A DNA stretch of 64,000 nucleotides. Origin: Steroidobacter agaridevorans (GTDB lineage: Bacteria > Pseudomonadota > Gammaproteobacteria > Steroidobacterales > Steroidobacteraceae). This document shows, one piece after another, positions 43,540 to 52,890 of the stretch. Under the pieces are notes generated by a model, which did not search any database, had not been told where the DNA came from, and was given only the letters and a program-made list of their open reading frames with translations. Every line of letters begins with the position of its first letter. Position 1 is the stretch's first letter. The DNA lies in the NCBI RefSeq assembly GCF_009932555.1, contig NZ_BLJO01000002.1, positions 802,289 to 866,288 on the forward strand. The letters run 5' to 3'. The position numbers were made by a program, and so were the translations under genes.

Positions 43540-44733
43540 TCAGCGGCGATGCATGCCGGGCGTCAGGTCGAGCAATGCTACCGGCGCGAACGCATCCCAG
43601 CTGCGGCAGCCGGGGCATTGCCAGAAATGGGCGGCGCTTGCGAAGCCGCAGTCCACGCAGCGATAGCGTTGGGTGCGTCGGAGAATTCGCCCCAACGCTG
43701 TGGCCAGCGCGCTGCATTGTTCGGCCGTCAAATGAGAGGGATCGCCGCTCGTGGCGCTGACGATCTCGCCGAGGGTTGGATCTTCCCGCAGCAGGTCGGG
43801 CAAACACTCGCGGACGAACGACTCCTGTTCCAACCCGGCGACAATCGCAGCGTATGCAAGCTCCGCCCGCGCCACGGGATCGGGCCGTATCCATACACGG
43901 AAACGCCGCTCGATTTCGCCCGCATCGGTGCCGCGCATTGCACGCATCACGCGGGGGAGCGCCAGTGTAAGTAGTTTGGGATGCAGCTCGACCGCGCGCT
44001 GACACAGCAATGCTGCGAGCTCGGGCTGATTCATATCGAGCGCGATATCGGCACGAATCAGCGCGCCTCGCGGAAAGTTACGCTGCGCCTCGCGCGCGAG
44101 ATGCAGTTGTTCGCGAGCGCCGGTGAAGTCGCCCTTTGCACGCATTTGCTCGGCGAGCTCGCAGTGATAGTGGGCAATCGCAGTCGGATGTTCGGGGGAC
44201 GCGACCGCGACGAGCTTGCGATGCGCGATGATCGCCTGCTCCCAATCGCGCTGCTGCTCGTAGATGCGCAACAGATAGCGCAGCGCCTGCATGTGTCGCC
44301 CGCTGCCGTCGGCGAGCTGTAGAAACAAACGTTCGGCGCGGTCGAACAGGCCGGCGCGAAAGTAGTCCTCGCCCAGAGCAAACATCGCATGCAGACGATG
44401 CTCGTCGCTGAGCGATGGGCGCGCCATGATGTTCTCGTGCACGCGAATGGCGCGCTCCACTTCGCCCCGGCGGCGATAGAGATTGCCCAGCGCGAAGTGA
44501 GTCTCGACCGTGTCGTTGTCGACGTCGACCATGCGCAGGAACACCTCCAGCGCCTTGTCGGGCTCCTCGTCGAGCAGAAAGCCCAGGCCGCGGAAATATT
44601 CTTCGGAGAGTTTGTTCGGCTCGGGGGCAAGCGCGCCGCTGGCGCCGGAACGGTAGCGGCCGAACAGCCAGCCGGCAGCCGCGGCGACGAACAGCGCGGC
44701 GATCAGCAATAAGGACGGCGGATCAGCCGGCAT
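43540..44733 (-). CDS. lapB: Lipopolysaccharide assembly protein LapB (YciM)
   Basis: 397-residue inner-membrane-anchored TPR protein that, in E. coli, couples LPS synthesis to FtsH-mediated turnover of LpxC. N-terminal span LLLIAALFVAAAAGWLFG; TPR array from about 40 to 330 (EEYFRGLGFLLDEEPDKALEVFLRMVDVDNDTVETHFALGNLYRRRGEVERAI and later units); C-terminal rubredoxin-like zinc site CVDCGFASAAHFWQCPGC. ATG 44733 overlaps lapA by 11 nt, the usual arrangement. Confidence 0.95.
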   Translation of the reverse strand: MPADPPSLLLIAALFVAAAAGWLFGRYRSGASGALAPEPNKLSEEYFRGLGFLLDEEPDKALEVFLRMVDVDNDTVETHFALGNLYRRRGEVERAIRVHENIMARPSLSDEHRLHAMFALGEDYFRAGLFDRAERLFLQLADGSGRHMQALRYLLRIYEQQRDWEQAIIAHRKLVAVASPEHPTAIAHYHCELAEQMRAKGDFTGAREQLHLAREAQRNFPRGALIRADIALDMNQPELAALLCQRAVELHPKLLTLALPRVMRAMRGTDAGEIERRFRVWIRPDPVARAELAYAAIVAGLEQESFVRECLPDLLREDPTLGEIVSATSGDPSHLTAEQCSALATALGRILRRTQRYRCVDCGFASAAHFWQCPGCRSWDAFAPVALLDLTPGMHRR

Positions 44734-45013
44734 TTTCCCCGGTCGCAGCGGCGGCGCGAGCTCGCTGCTCGGCCAGACGCAAGGCGCGTCGCAGCCGGCC
44801 ACGTTCGTTGAGCAGTTCGGCAACCCAATAGACGCGCCAGATCAACCCCGCCACCAGACCGGCGACGAAGGCAACGACCAGCGCGAGGCCGAGCGGCGTC
44901 GCAATCCGCAGGAACGCCAGCTCCACGTCGACCCGACCGACATTCATGGCGCTGACGAACAGCGCCACCAGGGCGGCCAAAGCGACGGTGAAATAGAAGA
45001 CGACGCGGGACAT
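44723..45013 (-). CDS. lapA: Lipopolysaccharide assembly protein LapA
   Basis: 96-residue membrane protein of the LapA/DUF1049 family. Two membrane spans (about 5-22 and 42-62) are followed by a basic coiled tail (LLNERGRLRRALRLAEQRARAAAA). It acts with LapB at the inner membrane. Located between ihfB (30 nt) and lapB (11-nt overlap), the conserved gammaproteobacterial order. Confidence 0.92.
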   Translation of the reverse strand: MSRVVFYFTVALAALVALFVSAMNVGRVDVELAFLRIATPLGLALVVAFVAGLVAGLIWRVYWVAELLNERGRLRRALRLAEQRARAAAATGENAG

Positions 45014-45043
45014 GGGTCCCCAGTCTACGGCAATGAGAAAAGA

Positions 45044-45346
45044 TTAGTCCCGGATGGGACTGTCGGCGCCGTCATTGACCCGCTCGCGCAGGTCCTTGCC
45101 GGGCTTGAAGTGCGGCACGTACTTGCCCGACAGCGCCACGGTCTCGCCGGTCTTGGGATTGCGACCCTGACGGGGCGGACGGAAATGCAATGAAAAGCTG
45201 CCGAAGCCGCGGATCTCGATGCGACCGCCCTGGGCCAGGGCATCGCTCATGATTTCCAGCACCTGCTTCACCGCCAGCTCCACGTCCTTGGCCGGCAGAT
45301 GTTTTTGCTTGGCTGCAATGAGCTCGATGAGTTCCGATTTGGTCAT
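45044..45346 (-). CDS. ihfB: Integration host factor subunit beta
   Basis: 100-residue DNA-bending protein of the HU/IHF family. It begins [38 protein letters not shown] and has the beta-arm region [27 protein letters not shown], with the Pro that intercalates DNA (GRNPKTG). The beta chain is indicated by its position between rpsA and lapA. ATG 45346 is used; the longer frame adds 16 non-family residues. Confidence 0.95.
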   Translation of the reverse strand: MTKSELIELIAAKQKHLPAKDVELAVKQVLEIMSDALAQGGRIEIRGFGSFSLHFRPPRQGRNPKTGETVALSGKYVPHFKPGKDLRERVNDGADSPIRD

Positions 45347-45385
45347 GCTCGGGCCCGTTGTTGTTCTTCCACGGAACCTGCCTGG

Positions 45386-45437
45386 GAGCGACAAGCACGG
45401 CGGTGGAGAACCACCGCCGTGCCGCTGAGTGTCGCTC
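45386..45437 (-). terminator. Long hairpin between rpsA and ihfB
   Basis: A 12-bp perfect stem GCACGGCGGTGG/CCACCGCCGTGC (45395-45406, 45411-45422) with a 4-nt loop is enclosed by a second 8-bp perfect pair GAGCGACA/TGTCGCTC (45386-45393, 45430-45437). It lies directly after the rpsA stop and before ihfB. No T run follows on the minus strand, so it may be a partial terminator, a processing site or a stabiliser setting rpsA/ihfB ratios. Confidence 0.55.
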
Positions 45438-45445
45438 GGGACAGG

Positions 45446-47125
45446 TTAATTGTCCTGGCTTCCGCCAATGTGCTCCTTCAACAGGTCGCCCAGGCTGGTA
45501 CCCGCCGAGGTCTCGTTGGTGCGGTAATTCGACACCACCTCGGCTTCCTCGTGAATCTCCTTCGCCTTGATCGACAGAGCAATCGTGCGGCTCTTGCGAT
45601 CGACGTTGGTGAAGCGGGCTTCCACTTCCTGGTCGACCTTCAGCACCGTACGGGCGTCTTCCACGCGGTCACGCGACAGCTCGGAAGCGCGCAGATGGCC
45701 ATCCACGCCGCCGCCCAGGTCGATGATCGCGCCCTTGGCGTCGACTTCGCGAACCTTGCCCTTCACGATGCTGCCCTTCGGATGATCGGCGATCCAGGCC
45801 GAGAACGGATCCTTCGCCAGCTGCTTGATGCCCAGCGAAATGCGCTCGCGCTCCGGATCGATCGACAGCACCATGGCTTCGACCTGCTGACCCTTCTGAT
45901 AGTTGCGCACCGCCTCTTCGCCCGGGATGTCCCAGGAGATATCGGAGAGGTGCACCAGGCCGTCGATGCCGCCGGACAGACCGATGAAGATACCGAAATC
46001 GGTGATCGACTTGATCTGGCCGCTGACCTTGTCGCCGCGGTTGTAGTTGTCGCCGAAGTCCTTCCACGGATTCGACTGACACTGCTTGATGCCGAGGCTG
46101 ATACGACGACGCTCCTCGTCGATGTCCAACACCATGACTTCCACTTCCTGGCCGATGTGCACGACCTTCGAGGGATTCACGTTCTTGTTGGTCCAATCCA
46201 TTTCGGAGACGTGCACCAGGCCTTCCACGCCCTCTTCGATTTCCACGAAGCAGCCGTAGTCGGCGATGTTGGTGACCTTGCCGAACAGGCGCGAGCCGGT
46301 CGGGTAACGACGGGCGATGTTCTGCCACGGATCGTTGCCGAGCTGCTTGATGCCCAGGCTGACGCGCTGACGCTCGCGATCGAACTTCAGGATGCGCACA
46401 TCGATCTCGTCGCCGACCGTGACGACTTCGGACGGATGCTTGACGCGCTTCCACGCCATGTCGGTGATGTGCAAGAGGCCGTCGATGCCGCCCAGGTCCA
46501 CGAACGCACCGTAATCGGTGAGGTTCTTGACCGTGCCCTTGACGACCGCGCCTTCCTGCAGCTTCTCCAGCAGCTCCGAACGCTCGGCGCTGTATTCCTG
46601 CTCGACCACCGCGCGACGCGACACGACCACGTTGTTGCGCTTCTGGTCCAGCTTGATGACCTTGAACTCGAGCGTCTTGCCTTCGAGATACGAGGGATCG
46701 CGCACCGGACGCACATCGACCAGCGAGCCCGGCAGGAACGCGCGGACGAAGTCGATCTCGACGGTGAAGCCGCCTTTGACACGGCCGTTGATGATGCCCT
46801 TGACGATTTCCTGCTTCTCGAAAGCCTGCTCGAGACGCGACCAGGTGCGGGCGCGCTTGGCTTTTTCGCGCGACAGGCGCGTTTCGCCATTGCCGTCTTC
46901 GACGCTGTCGAGGGCGACCTCGACGTCATCGCCGACGCTGACTTCGATCTCGCCACGGTCGTTCTTGAATTGCTCGACCGGGATCACTGCCTCGCTCTTC
47001 AGGCCGGCGTTGACGAGCACCACGTCGGGCCCGACTTCCACCACTCGGCCGGTGAGGATGGCGCCTGGCTTGATCCGTTGGGAGGCCAGACTTTCTTCGA
47101 ACAGTTGCGCAAAACTTTCGGTCAT
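45446..47125 (-). CDS. rpsA: 30S ribosomal protein S1
   Basis: 559-residue protein with six S1 (OB-fold) RNA-binding repeats, including [138 protein letters not shown] and [28 protein letters not shown]. It recruits mRNA to the ribosome. ATG 47125 gives [13 protein letters not shown], as in other S1 proteins, with CTGGAAATACTC before it; the longer frame is not supported. The 126-nt gap to cmk is the likely site of its promoter and autoregulatory leader. Confidence 0.98.
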   Translation of the reverse strand: MTESFAQLFEESLASQRIKPGAILTGRVVEVGPDVVLVNAGLKSEAVIPVEQFKNDRGEIEVSVGDDVEVALDSVEDGNGETRLSREKAKRARTWSRLEQAFEKQEIVKGIINGRVKGGFTVEIDFVRAFLPGSLVDVRPVRDPSYLEGKTLEFKVIKLDQKRNNVVVSRRAVVEQEYSAERSELLEKLQEGAVVKGTVKNLTDYGAFVDLGGIDGLLHITDMAWKRVKHPSEVVTVGDEIDVRILKFDRERQRVSLGIKQLGNDPWQNIARRYPTGSRLFGKVTNIADYGCFVEIEEGVEGLVHVSEMDWTNKNVNPSKVVHIGQEVEVMVLDIDEERRRISLGIKQCQSNPWKDFGDNYNRGDKVSGQIKSITDFGIFIGLSGGIDGLVHLSDISWDIPGEEAVRNYQKGQQVEAMVLSIDPERERISLGIKQLAKDPFSAWIADHPKGSIVKGKVREVDAKGAIIDLGGGVDGHLRASELSRDRVEDARTVLKVDQEVEARFTNVDRKSRTIALSIKAKEIHEEAEVVSNYRTNETSAGTSLGDLLKEHIGGSQDN

Positions 47126-47251
47126 GAGTATTTCCAGGGCCACAAGAGCCCGCGTGTTGTCCTGCCGGCATCCGGTCCGACGAGGGGTTATTGAATCAAG
47201 CCACGCATCCGGCGCGGCGCCAAGAAACAAATCGACTCTTTCAGCTTGGAA

Positions 47252-47938
47252 TCAACCGCGCCCGAAGCGCGCGGCGGCCAGTTCCAGAACTCTGGCCAGG
47301 ACGGCGTCAATCGTCATCGAGGTGGAGTCCACGATCAGCGCGTCATCCGCGGGCTTTAGCGGGGCGATCGGGCGGCTTGCGTCGCGTCGGTCACGCTCGG
47401 CGATGTCCAGCGAAAGGGCGGCGAGGTTAGCATCGAGCCCCTTGTCTTTCAACTGGTTATAGCGCCGACGGGCGCGCTCCTCGGCGCTTGCTGTGAGGTA
47501 TATCTTGAGCCGCGCGGACGGAAAAACCACAGTTCCCATGTCCCGGCCGTCGGCCACCAGACCGGGAGCCTGTGCAAATGCACGCTGACGCTCTAATAGG
47601 GCCGCACGGACGCCCGGCATGGCCCCCACGCGAGAGGCGCCCTCGCCGGTCTGCTCCGTCCGGATCGCCTTGCTGACTTCCTCGCCTTCCAGCCAGATCT
47701 GCTCGCCGCCGTCCGGCGCTAGGCCGAATCTGACATCCAGCTGCTGCGCGACCCGTTCGTGGGCGCCTTGATCCGCCGGATCCAGGCTTTTGCGCTGACC
47801 CGCCAGCGCGACCAGGCGATACAGTGCACCACTATCGAGCAGATGCCAGCCGAGCTGGTCGGCGACCCGCCGCGCGATCGTGCCCTTGCCCGAGCCGCTC
47901 GGCCCGTCGATGGTGAGAATCGGAATGCGATCAGTCAT
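47252..47938 (-). CDS. cmk: Cytidylate kinase
   Basis: 228-residue NMP kinase phosphorylating CMP and dCMP. P-loop GPSGSGKGTIARRVA near residue 12; SGALYRLVAL; GRDMGTVVFPSARLKIYLTASAEERARRR contains the conserved Arg-Asp and LID region. Its start overlaps the aroA stop by 8 nt. Standard order aroA-cmk-rpsA. Confidence 0.97.
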   Translation of the reverse strand: MTDRIPILTIDGPSGSGKGTIARRVADQLGWHLLDSGALYRLVALAGQRKSLDPADQGAHERVAQQLDVRFGLAPDGGEQIWLEGEEVSKAIRTEQTGEGASRVGAMPGVRAALLERQRAFAQAPGLVADGRDMGTVVFPSARLKIYLTASAEERARRRYNQLKDKGLDANLAALSLDIAERDRRDASRPIAPLKPADDALIVDSTSMTIDAVLARVLELAAARFGRG

Positions 47939-49250
47939 GCACGGTAACGTTCAGTCCCGCCGATCCGGCCGTGCCCGGGAAGTCCGGGAACGAGGTGGCC
48001 ACGTTCGCCACATCCAGGATCTTGATCGCGGCCGCGGCGCGCAGGCTCGCGACGGAGAATGACATCGCGATGCGGTGATCGCCATGACTGTCCACCGTGC
48101 CGCCGGAAAACACCTTGGCTTCCGGGCGACCCTGAATGCGGATGCCGTCCGGCAGGACTTCGCAGGTCACGCCCATGGCTTTCAAACCTTCGGCCATGAC
48201 AGCGATGCGATCGCTTTCCTTCACTCGCAATTCTTCCGCGCCGGTGACGATGGTCTCGCCCTGCGCGCAGGACGCTGCCACGAACAACACCGGGAATTCA
48301 TCGATCGCCAGCGGCACCAGATGTTCGGGCACGTGAATGCCCTTCAACTGCGCCGGGCGCACTTCGATGTCGGCGACCGGCTCGGCGCCGGCGGAGCGAT
48401 GATTCACTACGCGCAGGTCCGCGCCCATCAGAGCGAGGATATCCAGCAAGCCGGTGCGCGTCGGATTGATGCCGACACCGGTGATGGTCAGCACCGCATC
48501 CTTCTTGGGATTGATCGAGCCTGCGACCATGAAGAAGGCCGCGGAGGAAAAGTCTCCCGGCACCTCCAAGGTGCACGCTTTCAGTTGCGTCGGCGGCGTC
48601 AGCGACACTTCCCCGTGCGCGGCGTCGACCTGGCAGCCGAAGCTCAGCAACATGCGCTCGGTATGATCGCGCGTGATCGCAGGCTCGATGACCGTCGTCG
48701 GCGTATTTGCATATAAACCGGCGAGCAGCACGGCGGACTTCACCTGCGCGCTGGCCACCGGCAGCTCGTAACGAATGCCCTTCAGCTTGGCGCCGCCGGT
48801 GATTTTCACCGGCGGTTTGCCGTCGAGTGTCGCGATCTGCGCACCCATCTCGCGCAGCGGCTTCGCGGCGCGCTCCATCGGGCGCTTCATCAGCGACGAA
48901 TCGCCGATCAGCTCGCTGTCGAACGACTGGCCGGACAGCAGGCCCGTCATCAATCGCATCGCTGTGCCGGAGTTGCCCATATCGAGTGCGTGATTCGCCG
49001 GCTTCAGGCCGCGCATGCCGACGCCATGGACGCGCACCGCTTGCGGACCGATTTGCTCGATACGCACGCCGAGCGCGCGCATAGCCTTCATGGTCGACAG
49101 GCAATCTTCGCTTTCCAGAAAGCCACTCACCTCGGTCACGCCGTCGGCGATGCTGCCGAGCATGAGCGAACGGTGCGAAACGGATTTATCGCCGGGCACG
49201 CGGATCGCGCCGGAAACGCCAGGAACGGGCTCGACTATGTAATGCGACAT
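47931..49250 (-). CDS. aroA: 3-phosphoshikimate 1-carboxyvinyltransferase (EPSP synthase)
   Basis: 439-residue shikimate-pathway enzyme joining shikimate 3-phosphate and PEP. Motifs: VPGDKSVSHRSLMLGSIADG (Lys and Arg of the PEP site), NSGTAMRLMTGLLSGQ, GDSSLMKRPM and the late LRVKESDRIAVMAEGL. The length fits the bacterial enzyme. Cysteine, Gly and Ala residues around the glyphosate-contact loop (DMGNSGTAMR) look standard; inhibitor sensitivity was not judged. Overlaps cmk; 72 nt from pheA. Confidence 0.97.
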   Translation of the reverse strand: MSHYIVEPVPGVSGAIRVPGDKSVSHRSLMLGSIADGVTEVSGFLESEDCLSTMKAMRALGVRIEQIGPQAVRVHGVGMRGLKPANHALDMGNSGTAMRLMTGLLSGQSFDSELIGDSSLMKRPMERAAKPLREMGAQIATLDGKPPVKITGGAKLKGIRYELPVASAQVKSAVLLAGLYANTPTTVIEPAITRDHTERMLLSFGCQVDAAHGEVSLTPPTQLKACTLEVPGDFSSAAFFMVAGSINPKKDAVLTITGVGINPTRTGLLDILALMGADLRVVNHRSAGAEPVADIEVRPAQLKGIHVPEHLVPLAIDEFPVLFVAASCAQGETIVTGAEELRVKESDRIAVMAEGLKAMGVTCEVLPDGIRIQGRPEAKVFSGGTVDSHGDHRIAMSFSVASLRAAAAIKILDVANVATSFPDFPGTAGSAGLNVTVHD

Positions 49251-49322
49251 CGGTTTGTTTAGGGGGTTTCTGGGCTCGGCGGCGCCGGGCCTCTGCGGCG
49301 CCCAGCATACCCCATTCGGGGG

Positions 49323-50483
49323 TTACAGCACCGCCGCCGGGTACGAGCCCAGCACGCGAAACAGCGTGGAGGCCGCTTTCAGCTCCGCCAGCGCGGTCGA
49401 CAGCGGCGGCTGCTCGGCATGGCCGACCACGTCGATGAAGAACACATAGTCCCATTTGCGCTTGCGCGACGGCCGGGATTCGATGCGCGTCATGGTGATG
49501 TCGTTGGCGGCCAGCGGGCCCAGCAGCCGATGCAGAGCGCCGGGCGATTGCGTGTCGCCGGCCGACACCAGCAACGTGGTTTTATCCTGGCCGCTGGCGT
49601 TGAACAGCTTGCGCCCGATGACCAGGAAGCGCGTCGTGTTATCGGCCGTGTCCTCGATCTCCGGCACGATCACGCCGAGGTTATAAACCTCCGCCGCGGC
49701 CTCGCCCGCAATCGCCGCCGTGCCTTCCTCGTCTCGCGCGCGACGCGCCGCTTCGGCATTGCTGCTGACCGGTATGCGCTCGATGTTTGGAAGATGCTCG
49801 TCCAGCCATTGGCGACACTGCGCCAGCGACTGCGGATGCGAGCAGATACGCAGGATCTTCTGCAGCCCTTTCATGCGCCCCATCAGGTGCTGACGGATGC
49901 GCAGCTCGATCTCGCCGCAAATCTTCAGCGGCGAATTCAGAAACATATCCAGCGTGTGATTGACCGTGCCCTCGGTGGAGTTCTCGATGGGCACGACGCC
50001 GAAGTCGGCATGGCCGGCCTGCACTTCCTCGAACACTTCGCTGATCGCCGGCAGCGGCAAGGCGCGCACCGAATGACCGAAATGTTTCAGCACCGCCTGC
50101 TGGGAGAAGGTGCCTTCCGGGCCGAGGAACGCGATCTTCAACGGCTCCTGCTGGGCCAGGCACGCCGACATGATCTCGCGGAACAGTCGCACGATTTCTT
50201 CGTTCCGCAGCGGGCCATCGTTGCGCTCGATGGCATTGCGCAGCACCTGCGCCTCGCGCTCGGGCTTGTAGAAATCGGCCGTGCTCAGCCCCTCGCCCCG
50301 CTTGGACTCGCCCACCTGCTGGGCAAAGCGTGCGCGCTCGTTCAACAGCTGGTGAATGCGCAAATCGATGTCGTCGATGCGCTCGCGGATCGAGCTGAGC
50401 TCGGGCGACGCCGGGACCGGCGTCTTTTTAGCCGTCGCTTGCTTGGAGCCGGCCTTGCTGGCGCCCTTGGACGTACGTTTCAT
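49323..50483 (-). CDS. pheA: Bifunctional chorismate mutase / prephenate dehydratase (P-protein)
   Basis: 386 residues. A Lys/Ala-rich N-terminal extension (1-25) precedes the chorismate mutase domain (about 26-110, LSSIRERIDDIDLRIHQLLNERARFAQQVGESKRGEG), then the prephenate dehydratase domain (about 115-290, FLGPEGTFSQQAVLKHFG, VPIENSTEGTVNHTLDMF, NTTRFLVIGR). The C-terminal ACT regulatory domain has SPGALHRLLGPLAANDITMTRIESRP, carrying the GAL and ESRP phenylalanine-binding motifs, so feedback inhibition by Phe is expected. The tyrA/hisC genes that often neighbour it are absent. Confidence 0.96.
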   Translation of the reverse strand: MKRTSKGASKAGSKQATAKKTPVPASPELSSIRERIDDIDLRIHQLLNERARFAQQVGESKRGEGLSTADFYKPEREAQVLRNAIERNDGPLRNEEIVRLFREIMSACLAQQEPLKIAFLGPEGTFSQQAVLKHFGHSVRALPLPAISEVFEEVQAGHADFGVVPIENSTEGTVNHTLDMFLNSPLKICGEIELRIRQHLMGRMKGLQKILRICSHPQSLAQCRQWLDEHLPNIERIPVSSNAEAARRARDEEGTAAIAGEAAAEVYNLGVIVPEIEDTADNTTRFLVIGRKLFNASGQDKTTLLVSAGDTQSPGALHRLLGPLAANDITMTRIESRPSRKRKWDYVFFIDVVGHAEQPPLSTALAELKAASTLFRVLGSYPAAVL

Positions 50484-50545
50484 TGGCAGACGGTCGCTCG
50501 CTGGCTGAATGGGTTTTCAGCCCGTCATTCTGCCAGTCTCGCCGG

Positions 50546-51712
50546 TCACAACGCACGCACGTTCAATACGCCGTCGATCTTGCGCAGCTGATCCAGCACC
50601 CCGGCGGGCACCTGGCCGTCCACGTCGATCAATGTATAGGCCAGCTCGCCACGGGACTTGTTGAGCAGGTCGGCGATGTTGAGTTTGGCGTTGGCCAGCG
50701 CGGTCGAGATCTGGCCAACCATGTTCGGAACATTCTCGTTGGCGATCGACAGCCGGGTCGAATTCACGGTTCGGGGCAGCACCGCCTCGGGGAAATTGAC
50801 CGAATGACGGATGTTGCCGTTCTCGAGGAAGTCCTTGAGCGTGTCCGCGACCATGATGGCGCAGTTCTCCTCGGCCTCGCCGGTCGACGCGCCCAGATGC
50901 GGCAGCGCCACGACTTTCGGATGATGCTTGACCGCGTTGGTCGGAAAGTCACAGATGTATGCGCCGAGCTTGCCGCTGTCGAGGGCGTCCACGACCGCCT
51001 TCTCATCGACGATGGCGGCGCGAGAGAAATTGAGCACGACGCCGTTGTCCTTCAGCAGCCGGAGACGCGCGGCGTTTACGAAGCCCCGGGTCGCTTCCAT
51101 CAACGGAACATGCACGGTCACCATGTCGCAACGTGAGAACAGATCGTCCAGCGACAACGCCTGCTGCACGCCCGAGGACAACTGCCAGGCGCGCTGCACG
51201 GTAATCTGAGGATCGAAGCCCAACACTCGCATGCCGAGCAAATGCGCCGCGTTTGCTACTTCGACGCCGACCGCGCCCAGGCCGATCACGCCGAGCGTGC
51301 GGCTCGGCAGCTCGTAGCCGACAAACCTTTTCTTGCCTTGCTCGACTGCGACATCCAGCTCTTCGTCGCTGCCTTTGAGATTGCGCGCGTAGTCCCACGC
51401 CTGGCAGACATTGCGAGCCGCAAGGAACATTCCGGTGATGACCAGTTCCTTCACCGCGTTGGCGTTCGCGCCCGGCGCATTGAAGACGGGAACGCCACGA
51501 GCGGACAAACGCGACACGGGAATGTTGTTGGTGCCGGCGCCCGCCCGGCCGACGCCGATGACACTGGCGGGAATGTCGATCGAGTGCATGTCCGCCGAGC
51601 GCACCAGCACGGCGTGCGGATCGCTCAGCGCGGAGGCGACTTCATAGCGATCGCGCGGCAGCCGTTCCAAGCCGCGGACGGAAATGTTGTTGAGCGTTAG
51701 AACTCTGAACAT
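50546..51712 (-). CDS. serA: D-3-phosphoglycerate dehydrogenase
   Basis: 388-residue NAD-dependent enzyme starting serine synthesis. NAD-binding LGVIGLGAVGVEVANAAHLLGMRVLGFDP; active-site region VLNFSRAAIVDEKAVVDAL (Arg) and VVALPHLGASTGEAEENCA (His, paired Glu in the preceding block). The C-terminal ACT domain (about 315-388, NVPNMVGQISTALANAKLNIADLLNKSRGELAYTLIDVD) is the usual serine-binding regulatory unit. The normal Arg-Gly-Gly signature reads SRAA here. ATG 51712 gives MFRVLTLNNIS. It lies between pheA and serC on the same strand. Confidence 0.95.
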   Translation of the reverse strand: MFRVLTLNNISVRGLERLPRDRYEVASALSDPHAVLVRSADMHSIDIPASVIGVGRAGAGTNNIPVSRLSARGVPVFNAPGANANAVKELVITGMFLAARNVCQAWDYARNLKGSDEELDVAVEQGKKRFVGYELPSRTLGVIGLGAVGVEVANAAHLLGMRVLGFDPQITVQRAWQLSSGVQQALSLDDLFSRCDMVTVHVPLMEATRGFVNAARLRLLKDNGVVLNFSRAAIVDEKAVVDALDSGKLGAYICDFPTNAVKHHPKVVALPHLGASTGEAEENCAIMVADTLKDFLENGNIRHSVNFPEAVLPRTVNSTRLSIANENVPNMVGQISTALANAKLNIADLLNKSRGELAYTLIDVDGQVPAGVLDQLRKIDGVLNVRAL

Positions 51713-51760
51713 AGGCGCAACGAGCTCCACTGAACGCCGGATACCCTCAGAGCCAGATCA

Positions 51761-51786
51761 AAGCTGCCGCTGGGTAACGGCAGCTT
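51761..51786 (-). terminator. Hairpin after serC
   Basis: AAGCTGCCG (51761-51769) and CGGCAGCTT (51778-51786) form a perfect 9-bp stem with an 8-nt loop, starting 4 nt after the serC stop. Only a short T run follows on the minus strand, so some read-through into serA is likely. Confidence 0.6.
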
Positions 51787-51790
51787 GAAA

Positions 51791-52870
51791 TCACGCGTGC
51801 TTGCGCTCGAATTCCTTCATGAAGCTCACGAGCGCTTCCACGCCCGCCAGCGGCATGGCGTTGTAGATGCTGGCGCGCATGCCACCGACCGAGCGATGGC
51901 CTTCGAGCGTCACCAGTCCGGCGTCTTTCGCTTCGGCGATGAACGTCTTGTCCAGCTCCGGCCGCGCCAGCACGAACGGAATATTCATCCACGAGCGCGC
52001 GTCGTGCTGCACTGGATTCTTATAGAACGACGAGCTGTCGATGGCCGTGTACAGCAGCTCCGCCTTGCGACGATTGGTCTCGCCCATGGCCTTCAGACCG
52101 CCCTGGCGCTTCAACCACTGGAATACCAGGCCCGCCATGTACCAGGCATAGGTCGGCGGCGTGTTCAGCATCGAGCCTTCCTTCGCCATCGCGCTGTAGT
52201 CCATGAACGCCGGCGTACCGGGGCGCGCACGGCCGAGCAGGTCCTCGCGCACGATGACCAGCGTGAGGCCCGCCGGACCGACATTCTTCTGCGCGCCGCC
52301 GTAGATCACACCGAACTTGGCGACATCGATGGGCCGCGACAGCAAGGTCGAGGACATGTCGGCGACCAGGGGCGTGCCGTTCTTCAGCTCCGGCACGAAA
52401 TGAAACTCGACGCCGCCGATGGTTTCGTTCGGCGTGTAGTGCAGGTAGGCGGCGTTCTCGCTCACCTTCCAATTCGACAGCAGTGGAATGTTGGTGTACG
52501 GCTCGCCCGCGTCGGCCGCCACATTCACCCTGGCGTACTGCTTGGCCTCGCCGATCGCCTTCTTCGACCAGGCGCCCGTGTTCACATAGTCGACGGTATC
52601 GCCGGGCTTGCTGAGATTCAGCGGCACGCCGGCGAACTGGCCCATGGCGCCGCCCTGCAGGAACAGCACCTTGTAGCTCTTCGGCACGCCCAGCAATTCG
52701 CGCAGGTCGGCTTCCGCAGCTTCGGCGATGGAAATGAACGCCTTGCCGCGATGGCTCATCTCCATGACCGACATGCCGGTGCCACGCCAGTCGAGCATTT
52801 CCTCGCGCGCCTGCTCGAGTACTTCCTGTGGCAATACCGCCGGACCGGGACTGAAGTTATAGACGCGCAT
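51791..52870 (-). CDS. serC: Phosphoserine aminotransferase
   Basis: 359-residue PLP enzyme making phosphoserine from 3-phosphohydroxypyruvate, also used in pyridoxine synthesis. It begins MRVYNFSPGPAVLPQEVLEQAREEMLDW and has SHRGKAFISIAEAAEADLRELL, FLQGGAMGQFAGVPLNL, and the PLP Lys in IYGGAQKNVGPAGLTLVIVRED. Lies 20 nt after gyrA on the same strand. Confidence 0.97.
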   Translation of the reverse strand: MRVYNFSPGPAVLPQEVLEQAREEMLDWRGTGMSVMEMSHRGKAFISIAEAAEADLRELLGVPKSYKVLFLQGGAMGQFAGVPLNLSKPGDTVDYVNTGAWSKKAIGEAKQYARVNVAADAGEPYTNIPLLSNWKVSENAAYLHYTPNETIGGVEFHFVPELKNGTPLVADMSSTLLSRPIDVAKFGVIYGGAQKNVGPAGLTLVIVREDLLGRARPGTPAFMDYSAMAKEGSMLNTPPTYAWYMAGLVFQWLKRQGGLKAMGETNRRKAELLYTAIDSSSFYKNPVQHDARSWMNIPFVLARPELDKTFIAEAKDAGLVTLEGHRSVGGMRASIYNAMPLAGVEALVSFMKEFERKHA

Positions 52871-52890
52871 GTGACCTGTATGACTGTTGG

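Noticed and set aside
45299..47194. 631-codon plus-strand frame opposite rpsA
   Set aside because: Six S1 repeats on the minus strand leave no doubt which is coding.
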